A stretch of DNA of 64,000 nt from Trebonia sp963773105 (GTDB taxonomy: Bacteria > Actinomycetota > Actinomycetes > Streptosporangiales > Streptosporangiaceae). Every line of letters begins with the position of its first letter. Within the stretch, counting starts at the first letter, position 1. The stretch spans positions 186,001-250,000 of the forward strand of contig CAVZAA010000007.1 in assembly GCA_963773105.1 (NCBI GenBank). Reading direction: 5' to 3'. Positions 45,651 through 55,094 of this stretch are shown piece by piece. Under the pieces are notes generated by a model, which was given only the letters and a program-made list of their open reading frames with translations, had not been told where the DNA came from and did no database searches. The translations under genes were made by a program, and so were the position numbers.

Positions 45651-48600
45651 GTGATCACGTACACGCCCGGGCAGCTGGCACGGGTGCTCGGGCTGCCGGA
45701 GCCGACCGCCGAGCAGGCGGCGGTGATCGGGGCGGGGCTCGGGCCGCTGGCCGTCATCGCCGGCGCGGGGTCGGGCAAGAGCGAGACGATGGCGGCGCGA
45801 CTGGTCTGGCTGGTCGCCAACGGCATGGTCCGCGCCGACCGGGTGCTCGGCCTGACCTTCACCAGGAAGGCCGCCGCCGAGCTGGCCGACCGGGTCCGCA
45901 CCCGCCTGGACCGGCTGTACCGCGCAGGACTGGCCGACGTCCAGCCCGATGCCGAGGCCGAGCCGGTGATCAGCACGTACCACGCCTACGCGGGCCGTCT
46001 GGTCAGCGATCACGCGCTCCGTGAGGGGCTCGAGCCGTCGATGCGGCTGATCACCCCGGCGCTCTCGTGGCAGCTCGCGGCCTCGATCGTGGCCGCCTAC
46101 GACGGTCCGATGGACGCGGTGCAGTGGACGCCGCAGACCGTGACCGCGGCCGTGCTGCAGTTGACCGGGGACCTGGCCGAGCACCTGCGGGCACCCGCCG
46201 AGGTGCGTGCGGTGGGCGAGTGGCTGGCCCGGCAGCATTCCGCGCTGCCGGGCAAGAGCCCGGCCGCCGTCCGTCGGGTGCTCGAGACCCAGCGGGCCAG
46301 AGAGCAGCTGCTACCGCTGGTCGAACAGTACCTAGACGCCAAGAAGGCGCGCGAGGTGCTCGACCACGGGGACCAGGTCGAGCTGGCCGCGCGGATCGCC
46401 GCACGTCACCCGGAGGTGGGGGCGGCGGAGCGCGGCCGGTACCACGTCGTGCTCCTCGACGAGTACCAGGACACCAGCCACGCGCAGTTGGTGCTGCTGC
46501 GCGCCCTCTTCGGCGGCGGGCACCCGGTCACCGCGGTCGGCGACCCCTGCCAGTCCATCTACGGCTGGCGGGGCGCAAGCGCGGGCAACCTGCGCCGGTT
46601 CGCACAGGACTTCCCCGCTCAGTCGGGTGAGCCGACGCCGGTCCGCCTGCTATCGACCAGCTTCCGCAACACCGGGCGCGTACTCGACGCGGCCGCCAGG
46701 CTCCAGGCCGAGCTTCGGGCCGAGGCGCCCGATGTGCCGCTGCTGGTTCCCGCGCCCGGCCGCAGCGACCGCGGCCGGGTGACCGCGGCACTGCTGCCCA
46801 CTGCAGTCGACGAGGCCGACTGGGTCGGGGACCAAGCGGCGGCGCTGCTCGCGCTCCCGATCGGCTCGGCGCCGGACGGCAGACCCTGGCCCCCTTCCGG
46901 CATGGGGGGCGGTCCACTGGCATCGGGGGCTCCCGCCCCCGATCACCCCCGGCGCCCCCCATCCCCCCCGGACGGGCAGGTAGCCGGGGTGCGCCCGTCC
47001 GACATCGCGGTGCTCTGCAGGAAGCGGTCCCAGTTCGCGGAGCTTCGCCGGGCGCTCGAGGCGCGCTCCATCCCGTGTGAGGTGGTCGGCCTCGGCGGTC
47101 TGCTGTCGGTCCCCGAGGTGCAGGACGTAGTCGCCACGCTGCGCGTGCTGCACGATGCAGCCGCGTCGGATGCGCTGGCCAGGCTGCTCACCGGGCCGCG
47201 CTGGCGGATCGGCCCCCGCGACCTGGTGGCACTCGGCCGCCGCGCCAGGGACCTGGCCAGGGGCGCCGGCGACCATGGCGGGGCCGACCGGCCGGCCGAC
47301 ACCCACGCCGCCACGGCGGCGGACGCGCTGTCGGAAGCGCTCACCGACCTCACCGCGGAGACCGGTTCGCTGGTAGAGGCGCTGGACGACCTGGGCGACC
47401 CGGCCGGGTACTCGGAGACCGGATACGAGCGGCTGAGCGCGCTTGCGAGCGAGGCCCGGTACCTGCGTGCCCACGTGTCCCGGCCGCTGGCCGATCTGAT
47501 CGCCGAGGTGGAGCGCGCGCTGAGCCTGGACATCGAGGTCGCCGCGAGGCCGGGCGGCGATCTGGCGTCCGCGCGGGCGGACCTGGACGCGTTCACCGAC
47601 GTGGCCGCGACCTTCGCAGGCGATCAGCCGGAGCCGACGCTCGGCGCGTTCCTTGCCTACCTGGCCGCCGCTCAGCAGGAGGAGTTCGGCCTTGAGACCG
47701 GCCGGGTCGGCGAGTCCGACACGGTAAAGCTGCTCACCGTGCACGCCGCCAAGGGGCTGCAGTGGCCGGCCGTCTTCGTCCCCGGGCTGGCGGCGGGCGA
47801 CAGGTCGCAGGTGTTCCCGGCCCGGCCGAGGGTGTCGACCCGGTGGACGGACAACGCGCGGCTGATCCCGTTCCGGCTCCGCGGCGACGTGGCCGACCTG
47901 CCCGACCTGCCGTCGCTCGAGGCCGATGCGCTTGAGGCGTTCACGGCGGCCTGCGCCACCCGCGACCTGGCCGAGGAACGCCGCCTCGGCTACGTCGCCG
48001 CGACCCGGGCCGCGTTCTGGCTTGGCTGCTCCGGCTACTGGTGGGGCGACGCGACGGCCCCCCTCGGCCCGTCGGTTTTCCTGACCGAGGTCGGCCAGGC
48101 GTGCGAGGCCGGCGCGGGGACGGTAGCGGAGTGGGCGGACCGGCCGGCCGATGACGCGGAGAACCCGCTGTTGGCCGACGCGGCCGAGGCGGACTGGCCG
48201 GCCACCGCGGCCGGCCAGCACTACGCGGCGGTCAACGAGGCCGCCGGTCTGGTCGAAGCCGCAGGAAAGGCCCGTGCCCGGGAGGCGAGCAAGTCGGCCG
48301 AGCCGGCCGAGCGGGGCGAGCCGGCCGAGGCCGGCCTCGACGAGCTGACAGCCGAGCAGCGGGAACTGGTGGCCGCGTGGGAGCTGGACGCGGGGCTGCT
48401 GCTGGCCGAGCGCGGGCGACTGCGCGAACGCGGCGACGGCCCGGTCGAGGTGCTGTTGCCGGCCCGGCTGTCGGTCTCCGCGCTGGTCGCGCTTGCCCGT
48501 GACCCGGATGAGCTCGCCCGCCAGGTGCGCCGCCCGATGCCGCAGCCGCCCGCCAGGCAGGCGCGGAAGGGCACCGCGTTCCACCTTTGGCTCGAGGAGC

Positions 48601-49052
48601 GGTTCGGCCAGCAGCGGCTGATCGACGACGACGACCTGTTCGCCGAGGAGGAAGAGGCGCCGGACGAGAACCTCATCGAGCTCAGGGCCCAGTTCGAGGC
48701 CGGCCAGTGGGGCGGCCGCTGGCCCCGCGAAGTCGAGGTCCCGTTCGACATGCTCATTGGCGACCGCCAGGTCCGCGGCCGGATCGACGCGGTGTTCGCC
48801 GACCCGGACGGCACCTTCGACGTGGTGGACTGGAAGACCGGCCGGCCGCCCCGCGGCCAGCAGGAGAAGGACGCGGTGGCCGTCCAGCTGGCCGCGTACC
48901 GGCTCGCCTGGTCCGCGCTGGCGGACGTCCCGCTGGCCAAGGTCCGGGCCGCCTTTTACTACGTCCGCCGCGACCAGACCGTCCGCCCGGCTGACCTCCT
49001 CGACGAGGCGGGCCTCGTCGCCCTGATCAACCGGGTGCCGGTCGCGGGGTAA
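45651..49052 (+). CDS. adnB: AdnB-like UvrD/RecB helicase-nuclease subunit
   Basis: 1133 residues. Motor: Walker A VIAGAGSGKSETMAARLVWLVANG, LTFTRKAAAELADRV, LLDEYQDTSHAQLVLLRALF, GDPCQSIYGWRGAS, LLTVHAAKGLQWPAVFV, GYVAATRAAFWL. C-terminal RecB-type nuclease with RGRIDAVFADPDGTFDVVDWKTG. Residues about 404-443 are a Gly/Pro-rich insertion that is a translated palindromic repeat. Mycobacterial AdnA and AdnB are adjacent; here an MBL gene separates them. Start GTG 45651 fits the promoter position. Confidence 0.92.
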   Translation: MITYTPGQLARVLGLPEPTAEQAAVIGAGLGPLAVIAGAGSGKSETMAARLVWLVANGMVRADRVLGLTFTRKAAAELADRVRTRLDRLYRAGLADVQPDAEAEPVISTYHAYAGRLVSDHALREGLEPSMRLITPALSWQLAASIVAAYDGPMDAVQWTPQTVTAAVLQLTGDLAEHLRAPAEVRAVGEWLARQHSALPGKSPAAVRRVLETQRAREQLLPLVEQYLDAKKAREVLDHGDQVELAARIAARHPEVGAAERGRYHVVLLDEYQDTSHAQLVLLRALFGGGHPVTAVGDPCQSIYGWRGASAGNLRRFAQDFPAQSGEPTPVRLLSTSFRNTGRVLDAAARLQAELRAEAPDVPLLVPAPGRSDRGRVTAALLPTAVDEADWVGDQAAALLALPIGSAPDGRPWPPSGMGGGPLASGAPAPDHPRRPPSPPDGQVAGVRPSDIAVLCRKRSQFAELRRALEARSIPCEVVGLGGLLSVPEVQDVVATLRVLHDAAASDALARLLTGPRWRIGPRDLVALGRRARDLARGAGDHGGADRPADTHAATAADALSEALTDLTAETGSLVEALDDLGDPAGYSETGYERLSALASEARYLRAHVSRPLADLIAEVERALSLDIEVAARPGGDLASARADLDAFTDVAATFAGDQPEPTLGAFLAYLAAAQQEEFGLETGRVGESDTVKLLTVHAAKGLQWPAVFVPGLAAGDRSQVFPARPRVSTRWTDNARLIPFRLRGDVADLPDLPSLEADALEAFTAACATRDLAEERRLGYVAATRAAFWLGCSGYWWGDATAPLGPSVFLTEVGQACEAGAGTVAEWADRPADDAENPLLADAAEADWPATAAGQHYAAVNEAAGLVEAAGKARAREASKSAEPAERGEPAEAGLDELTAEQRELVAAWELDAGLLLAERGRLRERGDGPVEVLLPARLSVSALVALARDPDELARQVRRPMPQPPARQARKGTAFHLWLEERFGQQRLIDDDDLFAEEEEAPDENLIELRAQFEAGQWGGRWPREVEVPFDMLIGDRQVRGRIDAVFADPDGTFDVVDWKTGRPPRGQQEKDAVAVQLAAYRLAWSALADVPLAKVRAAFYYVRRDQTVRPADLLDEAGLVALINRVPVAG
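46902..46962. repeat. GC-rich palindromic repeat element, copy 2, inside adnB
   Basis: Nested inverted repeats: ATGGGGGGC (46902-46910) with GCCCCCCAT (46954-46962), and inside it ATCGGGGGC (46922-46930) with GCCCCCGAT (46935-46943). The frame stays open and encodes GAPAPDHPRRPPSPP. Copy 1 at 24656-24730 shares the outer arms and a similar peptide. Confidence 0.8.
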
Positions 49053-49347
49053 GGGCCAAGGCCGCTCGCGCCAGGGATGCCCGGGCAGATCAACCCCATT
49101 CTTTCGAACGGACCGTGACCGGCTCTCTCCAACTCCGCTTCCTGTCGATGGCGTAGCCGACATGAATCGAAAAAAAGATCATGCATTTTCCCTTTGATTA
49201 TCACTGGTCGAACGGGTAAGCTGGAGGGGAGGCAGGCAGCCCGCGTGAGTAAGACGTAGCAGACGCATCCGCGGTGGCCGCCAACGCACCAGCCCCCGCG
49301 GAACCGGAAGCCAGCCGCAGTCGCGGCACCGGGCGAGGGGGTGGTTC

Positions 49348-50339
49348 ATGATGTGCACGGCAGACGAGGCGGGATGCGCCCTGGCCGCCGCCGGCGGCGG
49401 GTTCTCCAGCGTGGCGGACGCGCTCCGGGTCGGCCGCGCCCTCGCCGCGTACCTGAACTCCCCGGCCGCCGCCGACCTCGACGGCCCCGCCCGGGGCGAG
49501 GCCCTGGAGGCCCTCGGGGCGATCACCTCCCTGCTCGGCGCCGCGGCCAACGGGCTGCTGCGGCGGTTCGACGCCGACGACGGCCACGACGCCGACGGGT
49601 ACGCCAGCAGCGCCACGTGGCTCGCCGCGAAAACCCGCCTGGGCCGCAGGGACGCCAAGGCCGCGGTCCGGCAGATGCGCCTACTGGGGCGGCACCCTCT
49701 CCTCGACGCCGCCACGACGACCGGGGCGGTCACGATCTCGTGGGCGCGGGAGATCGCCGGGTGGACCGGCCGGATCGACGACCGGGAACTCCAGCAAGAA
49801 GCCGACCGGATCCTGGTCGACGCCGCCACCGCCGGGGCGGACCTCGACGATCTGAAGCTCATCGCGCAGGCCGCCTACGAGGCGTGGCGGGAGCGGGAGC
49901 CCGACCCCGACGACGACCCCCGCGGCCGCGGCTTCGCCGACCGGTGGCTGCAGCTCGACACCACCCTGGACGGCGCCGGGCGGATCACCGGCGACCTCAC
50001 CCCCGAGTGCGCCGCCGCCGTCACCGCAGTGCTGGAGGCGCTGGGGAAAAGGCGCGGCCCGGAGGACTTCCGCACCGCCGGGCAGCGGTTCCACGACGCC
50101 CTGCAGGAGGGCTGCGAGCTGCTGATCCGGGCGAAGATGGTGCCCGATAGGGCCGGCGCCGACACCCGCGTCGACGTCCACATCGGCATCCGCGACCTCC
50201 TGGGCATGGACGGAGCGTCGGTCATCGAGGAGACCTGGCTCCGCGCCCGCGCCGGGGAGCACGGCTACCTGAGCCGGGAGGGACGCCGAGGCGGTCGCCT
50301 GCGACGCGCTCATCGTCCCGGTCGTGACCGGCAGCCCGG
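49348..50339 (+). pseudogene. DUF222 (13E12-type) protein, C-terminal HNH part lost
   Basis: The N-terminal DUF222 domain is clear: VADALRVGRALAAYLNSP, SSATWLAAKTRLGRRDAKAAVR, TISWAREIAGWTGRI, TGDLTPECAAAVTAVLEALGKRRGPED. Near 50280 the frame slips: one base over gives DAEAVACDALIVPVVTGSPD, the normal family continuation. It then stops matching the family at about 50340. The HNH nuclease half is not found anywhere else in the window. The gene is therefore both frameshifted and cut by the mobile element. Confidence 0.85.
50333..50339. other. Left junction of the mobile element (possible att core)
   Basis: AGCCCGG is the last chromosomal sequence recognisable as DUF222 (codons for S-P-D). The identical 7-mer is at 63800-63806 at the right junction. 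Large serine integrases use very short cores, so this is a candidate, not proof. Confidence 0.45.
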
Positions 50340-50403
50340 ATTCGTTTCTAAGGGGATGGTGCGGGTAGGGTCACTAGTGGGACGGGGGAGAGAGGTGAGG
50401 ACC

Positions 50404-51993
50404 ATGGCGGACGTGCTGCGCGCGGTGGCATACCTGCGCATCAGCCTCGACCGTGCCGACGACGGTACTGCGGACTACGAGGGCAAGGGCGTCAAGCGGC
50501 AGCGTGAGGACGCGGAGAAGCTGGTCGCCAACCGCGGGCTCGTGCTACTGCACACGTACGTCGACAACGACACCAGCGCCAGCGGCTGCGTCGAGCGGCC
50601 GGACTACGAGGCCATGATGAAGGCGGCGCGGCGCGGCGAGTTCGACGTCATCGTGGTCTTCCAGATGTCGCGGCTGTGGAGGAACCGGCGCGAGCGCGCC
50701 GAGGGCATCGAGGTGCTCAGGGAGACGGGCGTGTCGGTCGCGGTGTGCAAGGGCCAGGATCTTGATCTGAGCACGGCTTACGGGCGCGGCGTCGCCGGGA
50801 TGCTCGGGGAGTTCGACACCATGGAGAGCGAAGTGAAGGGCGAGCGCGTCGCAAGGGAGAAGTTGCAGGCGGTGGAGGAGGGGCGTCACCTTGGCGGGCC
50901 GAGGCCGTTCGGATGGAGGCTCGTGGTGGACCCGGCTCGCGCTGGCCGGAAGGATGCACACCGGCTCGTGAAGCCGGTGGTTGACGAGCGTGAGGCAGCC
51001 ATCATCAGGGATCTGGCGAAGGCGGTTTTGGACGAGGGCCGGTCGGCATGGTCGCTGGCCAAGGGGCTGAACGAGTCCGGCGTCCGCACTGTGCGGGCCA
51101 CCAGGTGGGACGTCACCTCGATCAAGAACCTGCTTATCCGGGAGCGCAACTACGGGCGGGTGACGATCAAGGACGACGCCACCGGGCAGGTGCTGGCCGA
51201 GAGCACCAGCTGGCCCCCGATTCTGGATGAGGCCACGCACCGCAGGCTGGTCACGGCACTGAATGACCCGGCCCGGCAGCAGGCTGAGCACGGCGGCAAT
51301 CGGGTCAAGTACCTGTTGTCAGGCATCGCGATCTGCGGCCGGTGCCAGGCCGAGCAGGAACTGCCCGCTGTCGACGCTGTCAAGATGGCCTCGGCCACGG
51401 CCAGCAGCAAGGGCAAGGACGGCGTGCGCTTCTACCGGAAGGTGTACAAGTGCTCCGCCCGCGAGCACTTGTTCAGGTCGATCGAGGTGGCCGACGTCGC
51501 GGTGGTGAAGCGGGTGCTCGCCATCATGGCGGCCATGACCCCCGAGGCGCGGCAGGCGCTGATCGCCGGGCGGAATGTCGACCCCGAGCTGGGCGACGAG
51601 GCGGCGCGGCTGCGGATCACGATTGATGAACTGCTCGACATGTTCATGGCCGGTGAGATCACCAGGGCGCAGCACCGGGACCGGTCGGCGGTCCTCAAGA
51701 GGGACCTGACCCGGGTGGAGAAGCAGATGACGGCGGGCAGCAACTCGCCTGCCCTGGCGTCCCTCGCTGCGGCAGAGGACGTCGGCAAAGCATGGGCCGA
51801 GATGTCGCTGGATCGGCGGCGGGCTGTGGTGGCCGACCTGGTGTCGGTGACGGTGCTGCCCGGTAACTCGAGGATGAAGGCGTCGCGGCTGGGCGCGGAT
51901 GTCACGCCCGAGCAGGCCGGGCTCGCGGTGGTTTACAACGGCGATCCTCGTGACTTGACCGTGTTCGGTGATGGGCTGTCTGGGCTCGTGTAG
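50404..51993 (+). CDS. Large serine recombinase (site-specific integrase)
   Basis: 529 residues. Resolvase domain: AVAYLRISLDRADDG with the catalytic serine near residue 13, VVFQMSRLWRNRRERAEGIE, GMLGEFDTMESEVKGERVAREK. Recombinase domain: LGGPRPFGWRL, SAWSLAKGLNESGVRT, WDVTSIKNLLIRERNYG. Zinc-ribbon domain: IAICGRCQAEQ...YKCS, and a coiled-coil tail. ATG 50404 with AGAGAGG upstream is chosen although the frame is open from 49348 through the DUF222 gene. Located at the element end, as expected for an integrase beside its att site. Confidence 0.92.
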   Translation: MADVLRAVAYLRISLDRADDGTADYEGKGVKRQREDAEKLVANRGLVLLHTYVDNDTSASGCVERPDYEAMMKAARRGEFDVIVVFQMSRLWRNRRERAEGIEVLRETGVSVAVCKGQDLDLSTAYGRGVAGMLGEFDTMESEVKGERVAREKLQAVEEGRHLGGPRPFGWRLVVDPARAGRKDAHRLVKPVVDEREAAIIRDLAKAVLDEGRSAWSLAKGLNESGVRTVRATRWDVTSIKNLLIRERNYGRVTIKDDATGQVLAESTSWPPILDEATHRRLVTALNDPARQQAEHGGNRVKYLLSGIAICGRCQAEQELPAVDAVKMASATASSKGKDGVRFYRKVYKCSAREHLFRSIEVADVAVVKRVLAIMAAMTPEARQALIAGRNVDPELGDEAARLRITIDELLDMFMAGEITRAQHRDRSAVLKRDLTRVEKQMTAGSNSPALASLAAAEDVGKAWAEMSLDRRRAVVADLVSVTVLPGNSRMKASRLGADVTPEQAGLAVVYNGDPRDLTVFGDGLSGLV

Positions 51994-52013
51994 ATCGGGG
52001 AGGTGGGGTGGGC

Positions 52014-52499
52014 ATGAGTAACTACGACGACATCCTGCGATTCTGGGGCGTGCGTGATTACGACGGCCTGATCATGAAGTGCGCCGACGACATAGTGGAG
52101 GGGTTGCTGCGCGAGCACTGGGACGATCCAGAGGAGTACTGGTGGCGCGATCCTCATACGTACCTGCTCTGCACGGTGCCGCTGATCTCGGACGGATGCA
52201 CGTGCGGTGCGAACGGCTCCCTCGCGGAGGACCACTTGCTGAGTTGCCGACTGTTCGCAGCATCAATCGAATCGGTCGCTGACGAATGGCTGCCTCACTT
52301 TGAGCTGTGCGAGCGCGTATCGGAACAGGTTGATCTCACGCTGGCTGGGATCGAGGGGCACTACCCGTGGTCGGATGAGGACCTCACGGACGCTGAGAGG
52401 CATGCTGGCTACAGATTCTGCGCAGGGGTTCTGGTGCGGCCAGAGCAGGCGGAGGAGGTGGCCGACGGTACAGTGAACGAAGTAGGTGGGGACCGCTAA
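52014..52499 (+). CDS. Hypothetical acidic protein
   Basis: 161 residues (MSNYDDILRFWGVRDYDGL...). The ATG follows GGGGAGGTGGG. Cysteines in SDGCTCGANG and LLSCRLF may bind metal. No family recognised. A hairpin terminator follows the stop. Confidence 0.65.
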   Translation: MSNYDDILRFWGVRDYDGLIMKCADDIVEGLLREHWDDPEEYWWRDPHTYLLCTVPLISDGCTCGANGSLAEDHLLSCRLFAASIESVADEWLPHFELCERVSEQVDLTLAGIEGHYPWSDEDLTDAERHAGYRFCAGVLVRPEQAEEVADGTVNEVGGDR

Positions 52500-52509
52500 T
52501 CTCGACCTC

Positions 52510-52557
52510 GGAAGCCCCGGTTGTGTGGTGCCAGGCAGGCGCTCGGCCGGGGCTTCC
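52510..52557 (+). terminator. Hairpin after the 52014-52499 gene
   Basis: GGAAGCCCCGG pairs perfectly with CCGGGGCTTCC over a 26-base loop, starting 11 bases after the stop. Confidence 0.65.
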
Positions 52558-52634
52558 ACCTTGTCAGCGGGTATGATGCGAATAAGTCGCCGGGTCTTAG
52601 CAACCCGGTTCGCTACCTGCCTGGAGGCCAGCAC

Positions 52635-53193
52635 ATGGCCGATTCTCGTACCTGCCCTATCTGCGGCGAGGACATCAACGGCAAGCGAGCTGGCGCTCGC
52701 ACGTGCGGTGCGTATGCATGCCGCAAGGCGGAGCAGCGGCATCGTAACTGGGACTCGGATGTCGTCATCTCTGTCCCACTTATGTCCCACTTGGAACTCA
52801 AATCGCGCTCGCTCGTTAAAAAGACTGTCCAGCCCAGGATTGGATTTACTGGAACTGGAGTAGCTGGAGAAAGCACCGAAACTGAGTCGCTGCTCCCTCC
52901 GGGCATGATGGATCGGGCGCTGCGGGTGCAGGCTGAGCGGCGGGCTGAGAAGGTGGCTGCGGACTATCACCTCGTCCTCGAGGAGAAGGAAGATCTTCGC
53001 CGCACAGATCAGCGGCACCGCCGGGAGATCAGGACTCTGTCGCGGAAGCTGGGCGCTGCGAAGTTGCAGCTGAAGTCCGTCGAAGCCGAGCTGGCGGAAG
53101 CCCGGCGGGCGCTGGCGGACGTGACGCTGAGCGTGCCGATCGAGTCGGTATCTTCACACCGGAAGGGCCGTGTCAAGGGGCTGGAGGTGCACC
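52635..53193 (+). CDS. Zinc-ribbon coiled-coil hypothetical protein (3' end uncertain)
   Basis: MADSRTCPICGEDINGKRAGARTCGAYACRKAEQRHRNWD forms a zinc ribbon, followed by a coiled coil (about residues 90-165: VQAERRAEKVAADYHLVLEEKEDL, LKSVEAELAEARRALADV). The frame has no stop until 53822, but past about 53180 it only shadows two other genes, so a lost stop or indel near 53170-53190 is likely and I end the call there. Confidence 0.6.
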
Positions 53194-53406
53194 GTGGACA
53201 GCGGGCCGACCAGGCGGATGTGGGGCGACCTGCTGGCGTACCTGCGGTGCACCGGGAACGAGGACGACGAGGGGATGGCGTTCATCGCGAGCACGACCCC
53301 GGACCCGGCTTGGCTGATGGGCTGCTTGGCTGGCATCGTGATGGCGGGGGAGGACCGGGACGAGATCCTGGTCCGGGTGATGGCCCGGATGGAGTCGGTG
53401 TCGTGA
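53194..53406 (+). CDS. Small hypothetical protein
   Basis: 70 residues (VDSGPTRRMWGDLLAYLRCTG...) ending RVMARMESVS. GGAGGT precedes the GTG by about 8 bases. No family recognised. Confidence 0.55.
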   Translation: MDSGPTRRMWGDLLAYLRCTGNEDDEGMAFIASTTPDPAWLMGCLAGIVMAGEDRDEILVRVMARMESVS

Positions 53407-53515
53407 CGAGGGGGCCGTACACCTTCGAGGACCTGGTGCGGCTGGGGTCGGGACTAAGTCAGCGGGGGCTGGGCAGGGCGTCCCCTGATGACGGGAGGCG
53501 TCTACGATATGAGCC

Positions 53516-54043
53516 ATGCCGGTCAGGGTGGCCTGCACGCAGTGCGGCCGGGAGTTCACCGCGCAGCGTTCGACGCGGCTCTACTGCTCTGAGGCATGCA
53601 GGCAGAAAGCCAAGCGGGTACGCGAGCGCGCCAAGCGGTGGGACTACCTGCGGCCGGAGCCTGAGGCCATGTGCCAGAGGTGCGGCGGCCCGCTGTACCC
53701 GGATGCGCCCGGCAAGTCCTCGTGGAGCATGGGCAATCCCTTCTGGACTCACCGCCGCAAGTACTGCTCGCCCGAGTGCCGGAACACCGCCCGCAGGTTC
53801 CGTTACCGTGTCGCCGGGCTGAGCGAAGACAGCCGTTACCGTGTCACCGGGAACCGCTATGCCCTATCCGAGCCGGTGCCGTGCTGGCGGTCGGAGGAGT
53901 GGCATTTGCTGGCCAAGGTAGCGATCGGGCTGATGGAGCAGGGGTGGGTGCTGACCCGCGAGCTGGATTTCCTGGAGGTCGAGCGGGTCACCCTTGCTGA
54001 TGTGCGGGAGGCGGTCAGGCCCGGTCCCTCGCAGGAAGCCTGA
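53516..54043 (+). CDS. Double zinc-ribbon protein
   Basis: 175 residues. Two Cys4 ribbons: VACTQCGREFTAQ...LYCSEACRQKAKR and AMCQRCGGPLYP...KYCSPECRNTARR, the CxxC...YCSxxCRxxA pattern of small DNA-binding or recycled zinc-ribbon proteins common in actinobacteriophages. The C-terminal part is helical. Probably nucleic-acid binding; role unknown. Confidence 0.75.
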   Translation: MPVRVACTQCGREFTAQRSTRLYCSEACRQKAKRVRERAKRWDYLRPEPEAMCQRCGGPLYPDAPGKSSWSMGNPFWTHRRKYCSPECRNTARRFRYRVAGLSEDSRYRVTGNRYALSEPVPCWRSEEWHLLAKVAIGLMEQGWVLTRELDFLEVERVTLADVREAVRPGPSQEA

Positions 54044-54111
54044 TGCCCATATCAATCCCCGATATGACCGGGCCGCCGCCGGGTACGCCTCCAAGCCGGG
54101 GGTGATCATCA

Positions 54112-54443
54112 ATGGACGAGACATACGAGGAATCGGCCCGCAGGCTGGAGCGGGACCACCACTACGCGCCGTCCCAGGTCAACGTCGCCAGGTTCGAGGT
54201 GCCGGCGGAAGAGGTCCTGGTGCACAACCAGGTCTACCCGGTGGCCCGCCGCCACGGCACTCGGGGCAGCCGGTGGTGGACGCAGGCCCGGATGGCGGGC
54301 TGGAGGAGTGCCCGTGCGACTGGGCACCGGAGCACGGCGTCCATTACCGGGTGGCTGGGGTGCCGGTGCGCGGCCGGGTGCCGCTGCGGGGCCGGGGCGA
54401 CTTAGCGCCAGGCTGGCTACGATTATGGCGACGGGGCCGCTGA
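54112..54443 (+). pseudogene. Hypothetical protein split by a frameshift
   Basis: The first frame reads MDETYEESARRLERDHHYAP...VYPVARRHG and loses sense after about 54265. The next frame continues VVDAGPDGGLEECPCDWAPEHGVHYRVAGVPVRGR to a stop at 54443. One joined gene of about 110 residues is the simplest reading. Confidence 0.5.
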
Positions 54444-54453
54444 CCGGCTGGGA

Positions 54454-54669
54454 ATGAGGACCCAGAGGTACAACCTGCACATGCGCCTAAGAAGAAGAAC
54501 CTCGAGGTCAAGATCACCCAGGCCACCCCAGGCCGACATGGTCGGCGCTGTGGTGGAGATATCCCGGCAGAACGCCACCCTCGCCAAGGGCTACGAGGAG
54601 ATCCGCCGCCGCCTGGCGGCCGAAGACGTGGACGCCCTGATCGCCTCCGGCCACGTGCTGAAGAGCTAG
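54454..54669 (+). CDS. Small helical protein, N-terminal frame uncertain
   Basis: The C-terminal part DMVGAVVEISRQNATLAKGYEEIRRRL...ALIASGHVLKS looks genuine. Just upstream a different frame reads KKKNLEVKITQATPG, which looks more protein-like than the N-terminus of this frame, so an indel near 54530 is suspected. Confidence 0.4.
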   Translation: MRTQRYNLHMRLRRRTSRSRSPRPPQADMVGAVVEISRQNATLAKGYEEIRRRLAAEDVDALIASGHVLKS

Positions 54670-54811
54670 CGCGATTTCGCCATCTGGCTGGCGCTGTCCA
54701 ACCCGGATCGGTTCGATGAGTTCACGCCGCCTCGCCCGGGAGGATCCTCCGCTGCACCAGGAGCAGACGGCGGATTGAGGCCCATCCTGGACACGATATG
54801 AGAGGCCGCGG

Positions 54812-55069
54812 ATGATGAGGGCCAGGACGCTAACTGAGGCTCAGGTGACTGCGTGGATGCGGCATGCTGGCTTCAGCGAGGAGCAGATCGCTGCCGAGAT
54901 GGCCGCTCATGAGCAGCGGTCCGCCCGGCCTCGCATCGCAAAGCTGATGGCGAAGGCGGGCTACCGTGCTCTGTGCTGGCACCGGAACCGGCGGGCAGTG
55001 GACGCCATGTACCAGTGGGTGGATGCGCATCCCGGCCTGACTGGGCAGGGGGACCAGGGCGATGGATAG
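54812..55069 (+). CDS. Hypothetical protein
   Basis: 85 residues: MRARTLTEAQVTAWMRHAGFSEEQIAAEMAAHEQRS and an Arg-rich second half. Predicted helical; no family recognised. Confidence 0.5.
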   Translation: MMRARTLTEAQVTAWMRHAGFSEEQIAAEMAAHEQRSARPRIAKLMAKAGYRALCWHRNRRAVDAMYQWVDAHPGLTGQGDQGDG

Positions 55070-55094
55070 CGGTTCCGATGGGAACTAATCCCTG

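Noticed and set aside
46650..49163. 837-codon minus-strand frame opposite adnB, and similar ones at 16601-18100, 27606-29378, 41289-43127 and 42775-44253
   Set aside because: Antisense frames in high-GC DNA; low-complexity composition and opposite genes with intact family motifs.
49348..51993. 881-codon protein joining DUF222 and recombinase
   Set aside because: Artefact of a frameshift near 50280 and of the element junction; the integrase has its own ATG and ribosome site at 50404.
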